Shown here piece after piece: positions 46,864 to 55,732 of a stretch of 64,000 bases of DNA. The position numbers and the translations under genes were made by a program. The DNA lies in assembly GCA_002483085.1 (NCBI GenBank), contig DLHF01000073.1, positions 1 through 64,000 on the forward strand. The letters are read 5' to 3'. How positions within the stretch are numbered: position 1 is the first letter of the stretch; every line of letters starts with the position of its first letter. Origin of the DNA: Ignavibacteria bacterium UBA7675 (lineage in GTDB: Bacteria; Bacteroidota; Ignavibacteria; Kapaibacteriales; UB7675). The notes beneath the pieces were generated by a model. The model was not told where the DNA came from, did not search any database, and was given only the letters and a program-made list of their open reading frames with translations.

Positions 46864-47445
46864 ATGAAATCATATTTTTTTGCAGTGCCTCTTTGTGCAG
46901 CATTGGCATTCAGCGCACAGACTGCACACGCCCAGTTTCAAGAGAATGTGCGCCGTTCCCTGTTTTCCGACCAAAAGGCTTTCGACGTCGGCGACGCGGT
47001 GACCATCCTTATTGTAGAAAGCACCGAAGCCGATAACCAGGCAACGACGAGCGACTCCCGCTCCACGAGCCTCGGCGCCGGAGTAGACATCAACACCGGA
47101 GGGACGCCAGTGGACCCATCTGTGTCGATTAGCTCCAACAACGAGTTTCGCGGCAAAGGCCAGACAACACGCCAAGAACGCCTGCGAACAAAGCTCAGTG
47201 CGCGCGTCGTAGCGATGGAAAAAAACGGCAACATGCGCATTGAAGGACGGCGAACGACCCAGATCAATGGCGAATCGCAAACAATAACCATTACCGGCGT
47301 CGTGCGCCCTGCCGACATACAGTCCGACAACAGTGTACTCTCCTACCATATATCAGAGATGACATTAGTGTATGAGGGCGAAGGAACGATAACAACAGCA
47401 CAAGAGCCGGGATTGATAACAAAATTTCTCCGCATGCTCTTCTAA
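46864..47445 (+). CDS. flgH: Flagellar L-ring protein FlgH
   Basis: Started at the ATG at 46864 (193 residues). It has the FlgH core with AFDVGDAVTILIVESTEADN, RQERLRTKLSARVVAMEKNG and NMRIEGRRTTQINGESQTIT, then a C-terminal strand ending FLRMLF. FlgH forms the outer-membrane L-ring bushing. The usual lipobox Cys is not seen: the signal ends SAQTAHAQ, as for signal peptidase I cleavage, and the only early Cys (residue 11) is too near the start. It may therefore reach the outer membrane without lipid. It follows flgA by 47 bases. Confidence 0.93.
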   Translation: MKSYFFAVPLCAALAFSAQTAHAQFQENVRRSLFSDQKAFDVGDAVTILIVESTEADNQATTSDSRSTSLGAGVDINTGGTPVDPSVSISSNNEFRGKGQTTRQERLRTKLSARVVAMEKNGNMRIEGRRTTQINGESQTITITGVVRPADIQSDNSVLSYHISEMTLVYEGEGTITTAQEPGLITKFLRMLF

Positions 47446-47572
47446 TGGACGACAGCAATCAACCTGTGATGGCGTACATACTGGCAGGACAAAATACAAT
47501 GGCACGAATATGGCTGGCAGACAATACTCGCAAACCGTGGTTGTAAACAACCGCCATAGTGTACAATAATCT

Positions 47573-48664
47573 ATGAAACGACTCTGTATTCTGACTGCAT
47601 TTTTTGTTGCCGCCGTGCTTTTCCCGGCACAGGCCGCACGCATCAAGGACATTGCGACAATAGAGGGCGTAAGCGGCATGCAGGTAATTGGTTACGGGCT
47701 TGTAACGGGACTGAACCAGAACGGCGATTCTCCGCGCTCGACCTTTACAGTACAATCGGTAACTAGCATGCTGAAGCGCTTTGGCATTACCGTACCGCAA
47801 TACAACTTACGCACGCGCAATGTGGCGGCTGTGATGGTAACATCCACGATTCCCACATTTATGAAAAAAGGCACGAAATTCGATGTCCAGGTGTCCTCGC
47901 TCGGCGACGCTAAATCGCTTCAAGGCGGCATTTTGCTGATGACCCCTCTCTCTTCGGGCGAAGGCACAGTGTACGGCATAGCGCAGGGCGGTCTTACCGT
48001 GGGCGGGTACGACTTTGAAGCGAGCGGCTCCAGGGTTGGCAAGAATTTTGTAGCATCTGCACGCGTGCCTAATGGCGGTATTGTCGACAAAGATATTCCC
48101 GGCACGGTCGTACAGAACGGGCAGATACGCATCTTGCTACGCGACCCGGACTTTACAACAGCGACCCGCATAGCGGCGGCGATCAACCGCATTGGCGCGC
48201 TGAACAACGGCGCACAAGTCGTAGACGCAGCTACAGTGCAGGTACAGTTACCAGACCCGAACCAGGCTATGCAGATTATAGCACAAATAGAAGTTCTCCA
48301 GGTTACTTCCGACCCAACGGCGCGCGTAGTGATCAACGAACGGACGGGTACGATTGTCATTGGTGCAGCAGTAGAACTCCTACCCGCAGTGGTATCACAC
48401 GGCGGCCTGGAAATACAGGTGCAAACAACGACAACTGCACCGCAACAAGCTCCCTTCACTATTGCCGCGCCGCGCCCGGTACAGAACTCTACTCTGTCGG
48501 CACAAGAACGCGAGAACCCGGCAGTGGTGCTCAATGGCGCATCAACGGTGCAGGACATGGCAAGTGCACTCAACGCGCTCAACGTGACGCCGCGCGACCT
48601 CATCGCAATTTTCCAAGCGCTGAAGGAAGCTGGTGCACTCCAAGCAGAGCTTATTATACAATAG
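47573..48664 (+). CDS. flgI: Flagellar P-ring protein FlgI
   Basis: A 363-residue periplasmic protein with a signal peptide (about 1-21, ending FPAQA). It has the FlgI signature VSGMQVIGYGLVTGLNQNGD, followed by MLKRFGITVPQYNLRTRNVA, QGGILLMTPLSSGEGTVYGI and DKDIPGTVVQNGQIRILLRD, and the C-terminal NALNVTPRDLIAIFQALKEA. It forms the peptidoglycan-level ring around the rod with FlgH above. Length and conservation are typical. It lies 127 bases after flgH and 115 bases before flgJ, and the second spacer carries a repeat. Confidence 0.97.
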   Translation: MKRLCILTAFFVAAVLFPAQAARIKDIATIEGVSGMQVIGYGLVTGLNQNGDSPRSTFTVQSVTSMLKRFGITVPQYNLRTRNVAAVMVTSTIPTFMKKGTKFDVQVSSLGDAKSLQGGILLMTPLSSGEGTVYGIAQGGLTVGGYDFEASGSRVGKNFVASARVPNGGIVDKDIPGTVVQNGQIRILLRDPDFTTATRIAAAINRIGALNNGAQVVDAATVQVQLPDPNQAMQIIAQIEVLQVTSDPTARVVINERTGTIVIGAAVELLPAVVSHGGLEIQVQTTTTAPQQAPFTIAAPRPVQNSTLSAQERENPAVVLNGASTVQDMASALNALNVTPRDLIAIFQALKEAGALQAELIIQ

Positions 48665-48705
48665 CGCCGCTGCACGGCGGCAAAGGCCGAAGAACACGCC
48701 CGGGA

Positions 48706-48752
48706 TGTGCGACCGGTGACAAGAAGAACGCAATAACAAAGACGCCCGAACC
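48706..48752 (+). repeat. Dispersed intergenic repeat, motif B (degenerate)
   Basis: TGTGCGACCGGTGACAAGAA and ACAAAGACGCCCGAACC partly match motif B. It sits in the short spacer between flgI and flgJ. Confidence 0.55.
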
Positions 48753-48779
48753 CCAAATGCCCAACAACGCAACAGCAGT

Positions 48780-49670
48780 ATGAGCGACTTTTCATCTCCT
48801 GTCAATATCGACCAAGTGAGCAGCACAGAGCTCCACTTTCAGCGGTTGCAAAAGCTCCAGGAGCGCATTGCCGGTCCGTCGCCTGTGCTTAGCGACGAGC
48901 AGCGCACCGAGTTTGCAAAAGCAGCCAAGGGCTTTGAGTCGATGTTTGTCAACATGATGATGAAGCAAATGCGGGAGTCGATGTTAGAAAAAGACAAAGA
49001 TGACGAAGAGGGCGACCTGAGCTTTGGTGCCGACACGCTACAGGGCTACACCGATCTTCAATTTGCCGACCACGTTTCCTCTTCTGGCGGTATTGGCATT
49101 GCACAACAGGTGTACCAATACCTTACTCATGGCGAGAAGCTCCCTGTTACGACACAGTACCCGGGCGGCATTCTCCCCTCCTCGGAAAGCGCGCAGAAAC
49201 CCATACCGCAGACGAGTGCAGCAGCGCCTGCCAACAATGCGCGGGGCAACTTTCTCGACCGTGTAGCTGACCGCTTGCAGCCATACGACGAAATCATCGC
49301 ACGTGCATCCGAGCGCTATAATGTGCCGGTGCCGCTTATCAAAGGCATTATTACGGCGGAATCGGCTGGCAATCCACGAGCGCACTCAGGTGCAGGAGCC
49401 AAGGGCCTGATGCAGCTTATGGACGCAACAGCAAAAGACCTCGGCGTGCGCGATTCCTACGACCCAGAGCAAAATATCATGGGCGGGACTAAATACATCA
49501 GTTCCATGCTCAACATGTTCGACAACGACCAGCGCACGGCTCTGGCTGCCTACAATGCAGGCCCGGGCAATGTGCAGAAGCACAATGGCATTCCCCCATT
49601 CCGCGAGACCCAAGCGTATGTGCGTAATGTATTGCGCTATACCGCCCAATACGAAGAAACAGCTACATAA
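48780..49670 (+). CDS. flgJ: FlgJ rod-capping protein fused to a lytic transglycosylase (SLT) domain
   Basis: A 296-residue protein. Residues about 35-110 form the rod-binding domain (FAKAAKGFESMFVNMMMKQM, DLQFADHVSSSGGIGIAQQV). Residues about 165-290 form a GH23/SLT-type transglycosylase with the catalytic Glu in GIITAESAGNPRAHSGAGAK, then GLMQLMDATAKDLGV and ALAAYNAGPGNVQKHNG. It caps the growing rod and should open peptidoglycan for it. In Salmonella FlgJ the second domain is a glucosaminidase, so the SLT version is a family variant known mainly in delta- and epsilon-type proteobacteria and some others. No signal peptide is seen, so export would go through the flagellar apparatus. Confidence 0.92.
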   Translation: MSDFSSPVNIDQVSSTELHFQRLQKLQERIAGPSPVLSDEQRTEFAKAAKGFESMFVNMMMKQMRESMLEKDKDDEEGDLSFGADTLQGYTDLQFADHVSSSGGIGIAQQVYQYLTHGEKLPVTTQYPGGILPSSESAQKPIPQTSAAAPANNARGNFLDRVADRLQPYDEIIARASERYNVPVPLIKGIITAESAGNPRAHSGAGAKGLMQLMDATAKDLGVRDSYDPEQNIMGGTKYISSMLNMFDNDQRTALAAYNAGPGNVQKHNGIPPFRETQAYVRNVLRYTAQYEETAT

Positions 49671-49760
49671 GCCACCCCAAAAAGGAAGCTTTGCAGCCGT
49701 GCGGCCTACACAGAAGAAACAATACGACAGATTTGATCATATTTTTTGCTTTATTTTTTC

Positions 49761-50243
49761 ATGGTGCGTCCGATTATCAAAAGAGTTATGGAAAACCGCA
49801 TTAAACTTCAGGATGAATTTCTTTCTTCTCTCACGCGCGAAGTACTGATATTAAAAGAACTTGTACAGAGCGCCGACGAGCAAAAGAACGCGCTGACACA
49901 CTTCGACACACAAAAGCTCGAAGTGGAAGTGCAGCGGCAAACGGGTCTTTCGGAACGGCTCCGCCAAATGGAGCGCCAGCGCATTTCTTCGCTCAGCGCC
50001 ACGCTCGGCATCTCCTTTGCCGAAGCAGCCTCGGTGACAATGACCGAGCTCATGAGCCTGGTAAACGAAGAACAGCGCGAAGTGCTCAAAGCCATGCAAA
50101 CGGAGTTTCGCCGCTATACCGCAAGCCTTCAGCAGTTGAATAGCCTCAACCGCCTGCTGACAGATCGTTCGAAAAAGTTCATCCAGGAGACGGTGCACAT
50201 TTTGACCAATGGCGGGATGCCATTGTATAATGTGAAAATCTAA
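49761..50243 (+). CDS. flgN: FlgN-like flagellar export chaperone
   Basis: A 160-residue, almost fully helical protein (QLEVEVQRQTGLSERLRQME, EEQREVLKAMQTEFRRYTAS, LNSLNRLLTDRSKKFIQETV), matching the FlgN coiled-coil pattern. The family holds FlgK and FlgL before export, and the flgK and flgL genes follow directly, which supports the call. Two starts are possible: ATG at 49761, used here, or ATG at 49788 after AAGAG. Sequence similarity in this family is low, so the name depends partly on position. Confidence 0.78.
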   Translation: MVRPIIKRVMENRIKLQDEFLSSLTREVLILKELVQSADEQKNALTHFDTQKLEVEVQRQTGLSERLRQMERQRISSLSATLGISFAEAASVTMTELMSLVNEEQREVLKAMQTEFRRYTASLQQLNSLNRLLTDRSKKFIQETVHILTNGGMPLYNVKI

Positions 50244-50277
50244 TCCGTTTTCTCTCATGTAACCAAGGACGGTTCGC

Positions 50278-51726
50278 ATGTCAGGGTTCAATGCTCTCGA
50301 AATCGGAAAGCGGTCGCTTCTTGCCCATCGCTTCGGGCTGGACGTTACCTCAAACAACATTGCCAATGTCAATACGCCCGGCTATTCGCGCCGGTCGGCG
50401 GTTCTCAAGGAGACAACTCCGGGGCTGACCGACATCGGGCTGATGGGTACCGGCGTGTATGTGGATCGCGTAGACCGCATGCACGAAGCGTTTTTCGACA
50501 GGGAAATTCGCAACAACCTCTCGCGCCAGTCTGGCTACAACACCGATACACAAACCATTGATAGAATAGAAGCCTCGTTCAACGAATCCTCCGACTACGG
50601 GCTCGACCAGTCCATTCGCTCCTTTTTCCAGTCATTCGAAGATCTCGCTCTGCGCCCTGAAAGCGTCGACAAGCGCAATATTGTGCTCAACTCCGCGCAA
50701 ACGATGATAGAGCAATTCCGGGCCACGGCACAGAGCCTGGCCACGCAGCGCGACGACACTAAGGGCCGTATCACCACGGGAGTGACCACGGTAAACGCCC
50801 TGTTAGGCAATATCGCAGAAATCAACAAAAACATTATCATTGGCAAAGCTCAGTCCGCCGATGATATCGCAACGCTGCTCGACCAACGCGACGTAGCGAT
50901 TGAAGAACTGTCGAAATTTGCGAATGTGCAGGTGACAATCGACGACGACGGGCTTGCGAATGTAGCCATCGGCGGCAATACTCTTGTCACGGGCACAATA
51001 GCCGGAAAGCTTGAGGCTCGCGAAACAATCGACCCTATCAGCAGCGAGCGCACGCTGAATCTCGTGCAGGTAAATGACAAGGGTGCTGCGGTTGTAACGC
51101 TCAATCCTACGTCTGGCGAAATGGCCAGTTTGCTGAAACACTACAACGTAACGCTGGACGGCAACGACTCAAGCGGTGGTTTCTCCGTTGTTGGCGAACT
51201 CAATTCCCTTGCAGATGCCATTGTAGACCATGTAAATACTATCAGCAATACAGGGTATGGCCTGAACGACTCCGGCCCTGCCCCACCCGGACGCAACTTC
51301 TTTACCCCGGCCACTGCTGCCGTTCCCGTAACAGCTATGACTATCTCGCTGGACGCAGCCATAGTAGACAACCCCGCCGACATTCCTACTGCCGACACAG
51401 CAGGCGCACCGGGCAACAACGTCGTGGCGCGACAAATCGCCGCTATCATGAACGACAATACATTTCTCAACAACGCGACCCCGGCGGAATTTTACTCATC
51501 CATCCTTACCCGTGTTGGCTCGATGGGCTCAGAAGCACGAAACGGCGCGACAACAACGGAGCTTATAGGCACACAGCTCGACGCCCAGCGCGAGTCGATC
51601 AATGGCGTAAGCCTAGATGAAGAAGCAGTAAACCTGATCAAATATCAAAAGGGATTCGAGGCGGCGGCGCGTATCATCAATACCACCAACGACATGCTCG
51701 GACTTATTATCAACATGGGGCGATAG
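50278..51726 (+). CDS. flgK: Flagellar hook-associated protein 1, FlgK
   Basis: A 482-residue protein with AAGGA upstream. The N-terminal rod/hook motif GLDVTSNNIANVNTPGYSRR, then RMHEAFFDREIRNNLSRQSG and SDYGLDQSIRSFFQSFEDLA, and the C-terminal VSLDEEAVNLIKYQKGFEAA are diagnostic. The middle domain is variable and shorter than in Salmonella (553 residues). It forms the first junction ring between hook and filament. It lies 34 bases after flgN and 9 bases before flgL. Confidence 0.96.
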   Translation: MSGFNALEIGKRSLLAHRFGLDVTSNNIANVNTPGYSRRSAVLKETTPGLTDIGLMGTGVYVDRVDRMHEAFFDREIRNNLSRQSGYNTDTQTIDRIEASFNESSDYGLDQSIRSFFQSFEDLALRPESVDKRNIVLNSAQTMIEQFRATAQSLATQRDDTKGRITTGVTTVNALLGNIAEINKNIIIGKAQSADDIATLLDQRDVAIEELSKFANVQVTIDDDGLANVAIGGNTLVTGTIAGKLEARETIDPISSERTLNLVQVNDKGAAVVTLNPTSGEMASLLKHYNVTLDGNDSSGGFSVVGELNSLADAIVDHVNTISNTGYGLNDSGPAPPGRNFFTPATAAVPVTAMTISLDAAIVDNPADIPTADTAGAPGNNVVARQIAAIMNDNTFLNNATPAEFYSSILTRVGSMGSEARNGATTTELIGTQLDAQRESINGVSLDEEAVNLIKYQKGFEAAARIINTTNDMLGLIINMGR

Positions 51727-51735
51727 GAGACTGAC

Positions 51736-52737
51736 ATGAGAATTACGCTAAATTCCTCGATGAACTCGTACCAGACAAATCTGAACTCGATCCGCTCGCG
51801 CTATGCCAAAGAACAGCAGCGCCTGACGACGCAAAAAAATATTCAGACGCCTTCCGATAGCCCGCACGACTTTTCGGAAATCAAGCGCCTGTCCAACACG
51901 ATATCTCAGAACGAACGATATCGCAAAAACATCGAAGACGGTAGAACTGATGTGGATATCTACGAGGGAACGCTTCAGAACTTTACCGATACGCTGGTGC
52001 GCGCAAAGGACATTGTCAACGACGCTGTCAATCCTGCAAATTTCGACAAGGCATCAGTGCTCGGCAATAATCTCCGCAATGTGCTCGACGACCTCGTGAA
52101 AATTGCCAACTACGAATATGATGGGCGTTTTGCCTTCGCCGGTACACTGACTACGCGCAGTTCTATTACCCCCGTGGCACCTGCTACCAGTAATCTTCCC
52201 TTTGAGATTGTCAAGGACCCCGGACTTGCCTCAACTTCCAACCCCGAAGGGCTAAACGTCGTATTCAAGGGCAACAACGAGGACCGCCTTGTAGCAACCA
52301 GCAGCAATTCGACCGAGCGCATCAGCGTGCGCGCGAAGGATACATTTGGCACGGGCGGCACTTCTACGCTTCAGAATATTGTCGATATTTATAACTTGCT
52401 CGCGTACAAGCAAGATGGAACAGCGCGCACACCTTCGGACGGGCTTGCAACCGACGAAGCGCGTTCACTTCAGGACAAACTGAAGCAGCTCGCCGATTCC
52501 GTCGACGTCGTGAACTCCGAAGTAGGTCGATTAGGTGGTGTGGCAAATCGCATGGATGCACTCAACGACCAGATCACCTACGAGAATACGCGCCTGCGCG
52601 AACTCCGGTCGGGTCGCGAAGATGCTGATATTCCGGAAACAATTCTTAAACTCCGACGCGAGGAGACCGCCCTACAGGCCACACTTCAGATCGGTCCTGA
52701 TATTATCCAGCGTTCTCTTCTGGACTTTCTTAAATAA
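51736..52737 (+). CDS. flgL: Flagellar hook-associated protein 3, FlgL
   Basis: A 333-residue flagellin-like protein with GGAG upstream. The N-terminus has SMNSYQTNLNSIRSRYAKEQ and QNIQTPSDSPHDFSEIKRLS (flagellin-type D0/D1 helices). The C-terminus has ARSLQDKLKQLADSVDVVNS and YENTRLRELRSGREDADIPE. FlgL sits between FlgK and the filament. It is larger than enteric FlgL by about 15 residues, within the usual range. It lies 9 bases after flgK. Confidence 0.95.
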   Translation: MRITLNSSMNSYQTNLNSIRSRYAKEQQRLTTQKNIQTPSDSPHDFSEIKRLSNTISQNERYRKNIEDGRTDVDIYEGTLQNFTDTLVRAKDIVNDAVNPANFDKASVLGNNLRNVLDDLVKIANYEYDGRFAFAGTLTTRSSITPVAPATSNLPFEIVKDPGLASTSNPEGLNVVFKGNNEDRLVATSSNSTERISVRAKDTFGTGGTSTLQNIVDIYNLLAYKQDGTARTPSDGLATDEARSLQDKLKQLADSVDVVNSEVGRLGGVANRMDALNDQITYENTRLRELRSGREDADIPETILKLRREETALQATLQIGPDIIQRSLLDFLK

Positions 52738-52804
52738 ACGCAAAGAACATCCGATATAGTCCGGACAGCTTGGATAAATGCAAACAGCTCCCTAACTTGC
52801 CTGT

Positions 52805-53629
52805 ATGAGAAACAGTACACTGATTGGCCTTGCGCTTGGATGTGTCGCGATCTTCGGGGCTTTTCTGCTCGAAGGCGGCAGTCTTTCATCGCTCTTTCTT
52901 CCTCCAGCTCTGCTCATCGTTATCGGTGGCACCTTTGCAGCGGCACTCATTGGTTCGTCGCTCACGCATATAGCTCGCCTTCCGCGATTTATAGCACTGG
53001 CTCTTTTTCCTCCGAACTACGACCCCGTGCAAACTATCGAGATGATTGTGGGCTTTTCGGTAACGGCTCGCCGCGAAGGTCTGCTGTCGCTGGAGCGACG
53101 CCTTGCCAACCTCGAACATCCCTATCTTCGCAAGCTGTTTCAATATGCTGTGGACGGCGTCGACCCCCAATCTCTGCGCCAAATTGCAGAAAACGAGCTT
53201 TATTTTATTGGCGAGCGACATCAGTCCAACATCCAGTTATTTGTAAAAATGGGCGGATACTCTCCTACAATGGGCATTATCGGCACAGTGATGGGGCTTA
53301 TAGCAACACTTGGTGCAGTTGGCGGCGACCCAAGCGACCTCATACGCCACATCGCTTCGGCATTTATCGCGACGCTGTGGGGTATTTTTATGGCAAATAT
53401 TGTCTGGTTGCCGCTCGGCGATAAACTGCGCACGCTGCACGAACAAGAAATGCAAATACTGCACATGATGGTAGAAGGCGTCGTGGCAGTGCAGCTCGGT
53501 GAAATTCCTTCGGTCATTCGCGCTCATCTTATCAGCGTACTGCCAATCGAAGAGCAGCAGCGCTATCTCACCCCTTCCCAGTCCGCTGCTCCCGTTGCGT
53601 CCAAGAAAGACGCTGTTGTAACGGAGTAA
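52805..53629 (+). CDS. motA: Flagellar motor stator protein MotA
   Basis: A 274-residue MotA/PomA-type protein. The membrane segments are near 5-25, 32-52, 150-170 and 180-205, including SPTMGIIGTVMGLIATLGAV and FIATLWGIFMANIVWLPLGD (the proline-containing pore helices). The cytoplasmic loop has REGLLSLERRLANLEHPYLR with charged residues that contact FliG. It would pair with MotB to form the ion-driven stator. motB is not adjacent: the next gene encodes an EamA protein. Ion type (H+ or Na+) cannot be settled. Confidence 0.9.
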   Translation: MRNSTLIGLALGCVAIFGAFLLEGGSLSSLFLPPALLIVIGGTFAAALIGSSLTHIARLPRFIALALFPPNYDPVQTIEMIVGFSVTARREGLLSLERRLANLEHPYLRKLFQYAVDGVDPQSLRQIAENELYFIGERHQSNIQLFVKMGGYSPTMGIIGTVMGLIATLGAVGGDPSDLIRHIASAFIATLWGIFMANIVWLPLGDKLRTLHEQEMQILHMMVEGVVAVQLGEIPSVIRAHLISVLPIEEQQRYLTPSQSAAPVASKKDAVVTE

Positions 53630-53705
53630 ATGGGCGTCATTTTGTCGATTGTCCACTATAGTAGTACTTTTGTGCAATCGCCTTTTCCACTCTGTGAGGT
53701 GATCC

Positions 53706-54119
53706 ATGTGGTGGTTTTATGCTCTCTTATCCGCTCTCTTTGCGTCCTTCACGGCCATTACAGCCAAGATTGGAGTGAAAGATATAGACACCAATCTGGC
53801 AACAGCACTAAGAACAGCCGTTATTCTTGTTATCGCTTGGGGTATTGTGGCTGTGCAGGGGCACCTGAAAGACATCGGTTCTATTTCCACAAGAAATCTC
53901 GTTTTTCTCGGCATTTCCGGAGTCTGCACGGGACTATCATGGCTTTGTTACTTCAAAGCTCTGCAACTAGGCAAAGTATCGCAGGTTGCGCCGGTCGACA
54001 AAGCCAGCCTTGCCCTTACACTTCTGTTGTCGGTTGTTATCCTTGGGGAGCCAATGACGCTAAAAGAGATCATCGCAGGTGGCTTTATTCTAACAGGCAC
54101 ATTGCTGTTTATTCTATAA
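53706..54119 (+). CDS. EamA-family small transporter
   Basis: A 137-residue integral membrane protein with a near-perfect ribosome binding site (GAGGTGATCC, directly upstream). It has about four to five helices and EamA motifs LFASFTAITAKIGVKDIDTN, TGLSWLCYFKALQLGKVSQV and LGEPMTLKEIIAGGFILTGT. It is a half-size member, equal to one of the two EamA repeats, so it should act as a homodimer. The substrate is unknown. It stands 76 bases after motA and may be read with the flagellar operon but is probably unrelated to it. Confidence 0.88.
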   Translation: MWWFYALLSALFASFTAITAKIGVKDIDTNLATALRTAVILVIAWGIVAVQGHLKDIGSISTRNLVFLGISGVCTGLSWLCYFKALQLGKVSQVAPVDKASLALTLLLSVVILGEPMTLKEIIAGGFILTGTLLFIL

Positions 54120-54199
54120 GTGGTCGAACATTTGAGAATAGAAGGCATCATACACCTGCATCAGCGCGAGAATATGCGATGAGAGCCGAACAATCAATC

Positions 54200-54285
54200 A
54201 CGCAGCGGGCGTCCTGGCATCGTTCTTACGATAACGGTAACGCGGTGCGGAGACCAGAGCAAGGACAGAGGCCGAAGCGCGTATC
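54200..54285 (-). repeat. Dispersed intergenic repeat, motif A in reverse
   Basis: The minus strand reads GCGCTTCGGCCTCTGTCCTT, then TCTCCGCACCGCGTTACCG, and further along ACGCCCGCTGCGTG. It is the clearest copy of motif A and lies between converging genes. Confidence 0.7.
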
Positions 54286-54326
54286 ACCCCACTTCAAACG
54301 CCAATACAGCTACATCACGATAGCTA

Positions 54327-55601
54327 TCACATCAGGCACCGCACCATATACAACCGCTGATTGATACGCCCCAACATTTCGTAGGCGCGATTGCGGCGAT
54401 TATAGCGCACTGGCGACATTTCATCCACAATCATTCCCGACGAAACGTAGTCCGACGTATATTTCCGCACAGCGAGCGACGCCGAGCTTACGTATGCAAA
54501 CGTAGTAGTAGCGGGGTCGATAGCAAAAGGGCGGCTGAGGTCATACGCTGTTTTCAGCGGATACTGTCGCCCGTCGATTGACATCGAACACTCAATTTCG
54601 CAGGTCATGTACACTAAGTAGTCGCCACTCCACGAGAACAGCGGTGGCGAACTGGTAAAGGTCGTTGCATACCGAGTGCCATTGTACACCACATACGGTT
54701 TTGCCTGATCGACAGCATTATAGGCGTACATCGCCAGCGTAGGATGCAGCGTTAGGTTCATAATTTTGTCGTAGGTCTCGCCAATGCGCGGCTCGTAGTA
54801 GTCATCAGAAATAAGCACCACCACCGAATTTGTCTGATAAGAACCGACAAACGCAGCAATAGTACCTGCCAGATTAATTTTCGCCTCGGAAAATCCGCTG
54901 AAGCCGCCTGTAATTTCCTCTTCGTTTTTGTACAGCCTCCACTGCCTTCCTAAGCGTGCTCCATAGAGAAAAGCGCCATCGTACCAGAAACCGACTGGAG
55001 CAATTTCGTCGAACACAAGGCTTTCCCGACCTTCCACGCTTACGACTTCCCCGCCGCTGCGTTCGCCTACATAAGCGCGTCTGCGCCCATTATTGCTCAT
55101 AAGATACTCTCCCTTTTTTTTCAGAAGCGGGAGAGGTGTTCCCACGGGTTTCAGATGTACTTTCCCAGTGCCTTCGTTCGTTTCGACTTCAAAGCTGACA
55201 ATCCAAGCTTCATCACCCCGGTAGCCCACAAACGAAAGGATGCGGGAATCGAGCGAAAAGCGGGGTTCTTCCGCCGTATTATACTGCAACGGTATTTCCT
55301 CACCATCGACAAGGATATGCCACTGGCTATCGCGAATACCTAAGGCTGCCCACAACTCTCCATCGGGCGAGAACACCGGGGCAAGCAGCTTTTCATACAC
55401 TCCACTTTGCCTTCCATTTACCACGAGCCGGAAACGCTCTGTAAACGGCTGGGTAATAGCCCACCAGTTCGAGGTCGTGTCCATCCCGTAGGTGACTAAT
55501 GTTTCGCTGCCACCGAGCAGTTCAGTATCGGTAAATTTCTGTGCCTGAGCCCCGGTAGTGCACATCACAGCCAACAACAGCAATATCGAAAAGAAGTACA
55601 T
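54327..55601 (-). CDS. Secreted propeller-like protein of unknown function
   Basis: Started at the ATG at 55601, 7 bases after AGGAGG, giving 424 residues with a signal peptide (about 1-21, ending TGAQAQ). Repeated units resemble WD40/TolB-like beta-propeller blades (APVFSPDGELWAALGIRDSQ, EEPRFSLDSRILSFVGYRGD, INLAGTIAAFVGSYQTNSVV). It has no T9SS sorting domain, so it probably stays in the periplasm. It belongs to the propeller-rich secreted proteins of this genome. The specific ligand is unknown. Confidence 0.78.
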   Translation of the reverse strand: MYFFSILLLLAVMCTTGAQAQKFTDTELLGGSETLVTYGMDTTSNWWAITQPFTERFRLVVNGRQSGVYEKLLAPVFSPDGELWAALGIRDSQWHILVDGEEIPLQYNTAEEPRFSLDSRILSFVGYRGDEAWIVSFEVETNEGTGKVHLKPVGTPLPLLKKKGEYLMSNNGRRRAYVGERSGGEVVSVEGRESLVFDEIAPVGFWYDGAFLYGARLGRQWRLYKNEEEITGGFSGFSEAKINLAGTIAAFVGSYQTNSVVVLISDDYYEPRIGETYDKIMNLTLHPTLAMYAYNAVDQAKPYVVYNGTRYATTFTSSPPLFSWSGDYLVYMTCEIECSMSIDGRQYPLKTAYDLSRPFAIDPATTTFAYVSSASLAVRKYTSDYVSSGMIVDEMSPVRYNRRNRAYEMLGRINQRLYMVRCLM

Positions 55602-55642
55602 GCAGGTCCTCCTGGTAATTTCGCATTCCATTCTGGTCTGGC

Positions 55643-55687
55643 CGAAAAACGAAAAAGCTCATATATCGGGTACAATATATGAGCTTA
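55643..55687 (-). terminator. Rho-independent terminator after sucC
   Basis: The 12-base arms AAGCTCATATAT (55655-55666) and ATATATGAGCTT (55675-55686) pair. On the minus strand they are followed by TTTTTCGTTTTT, matching the end of sucC. Confidence 0.82.
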
Positions 55688-55732
55688 TCTTTTACAGCTA
55701 AGAGCAGCTATCCGGGCAACCGGATATACCGA

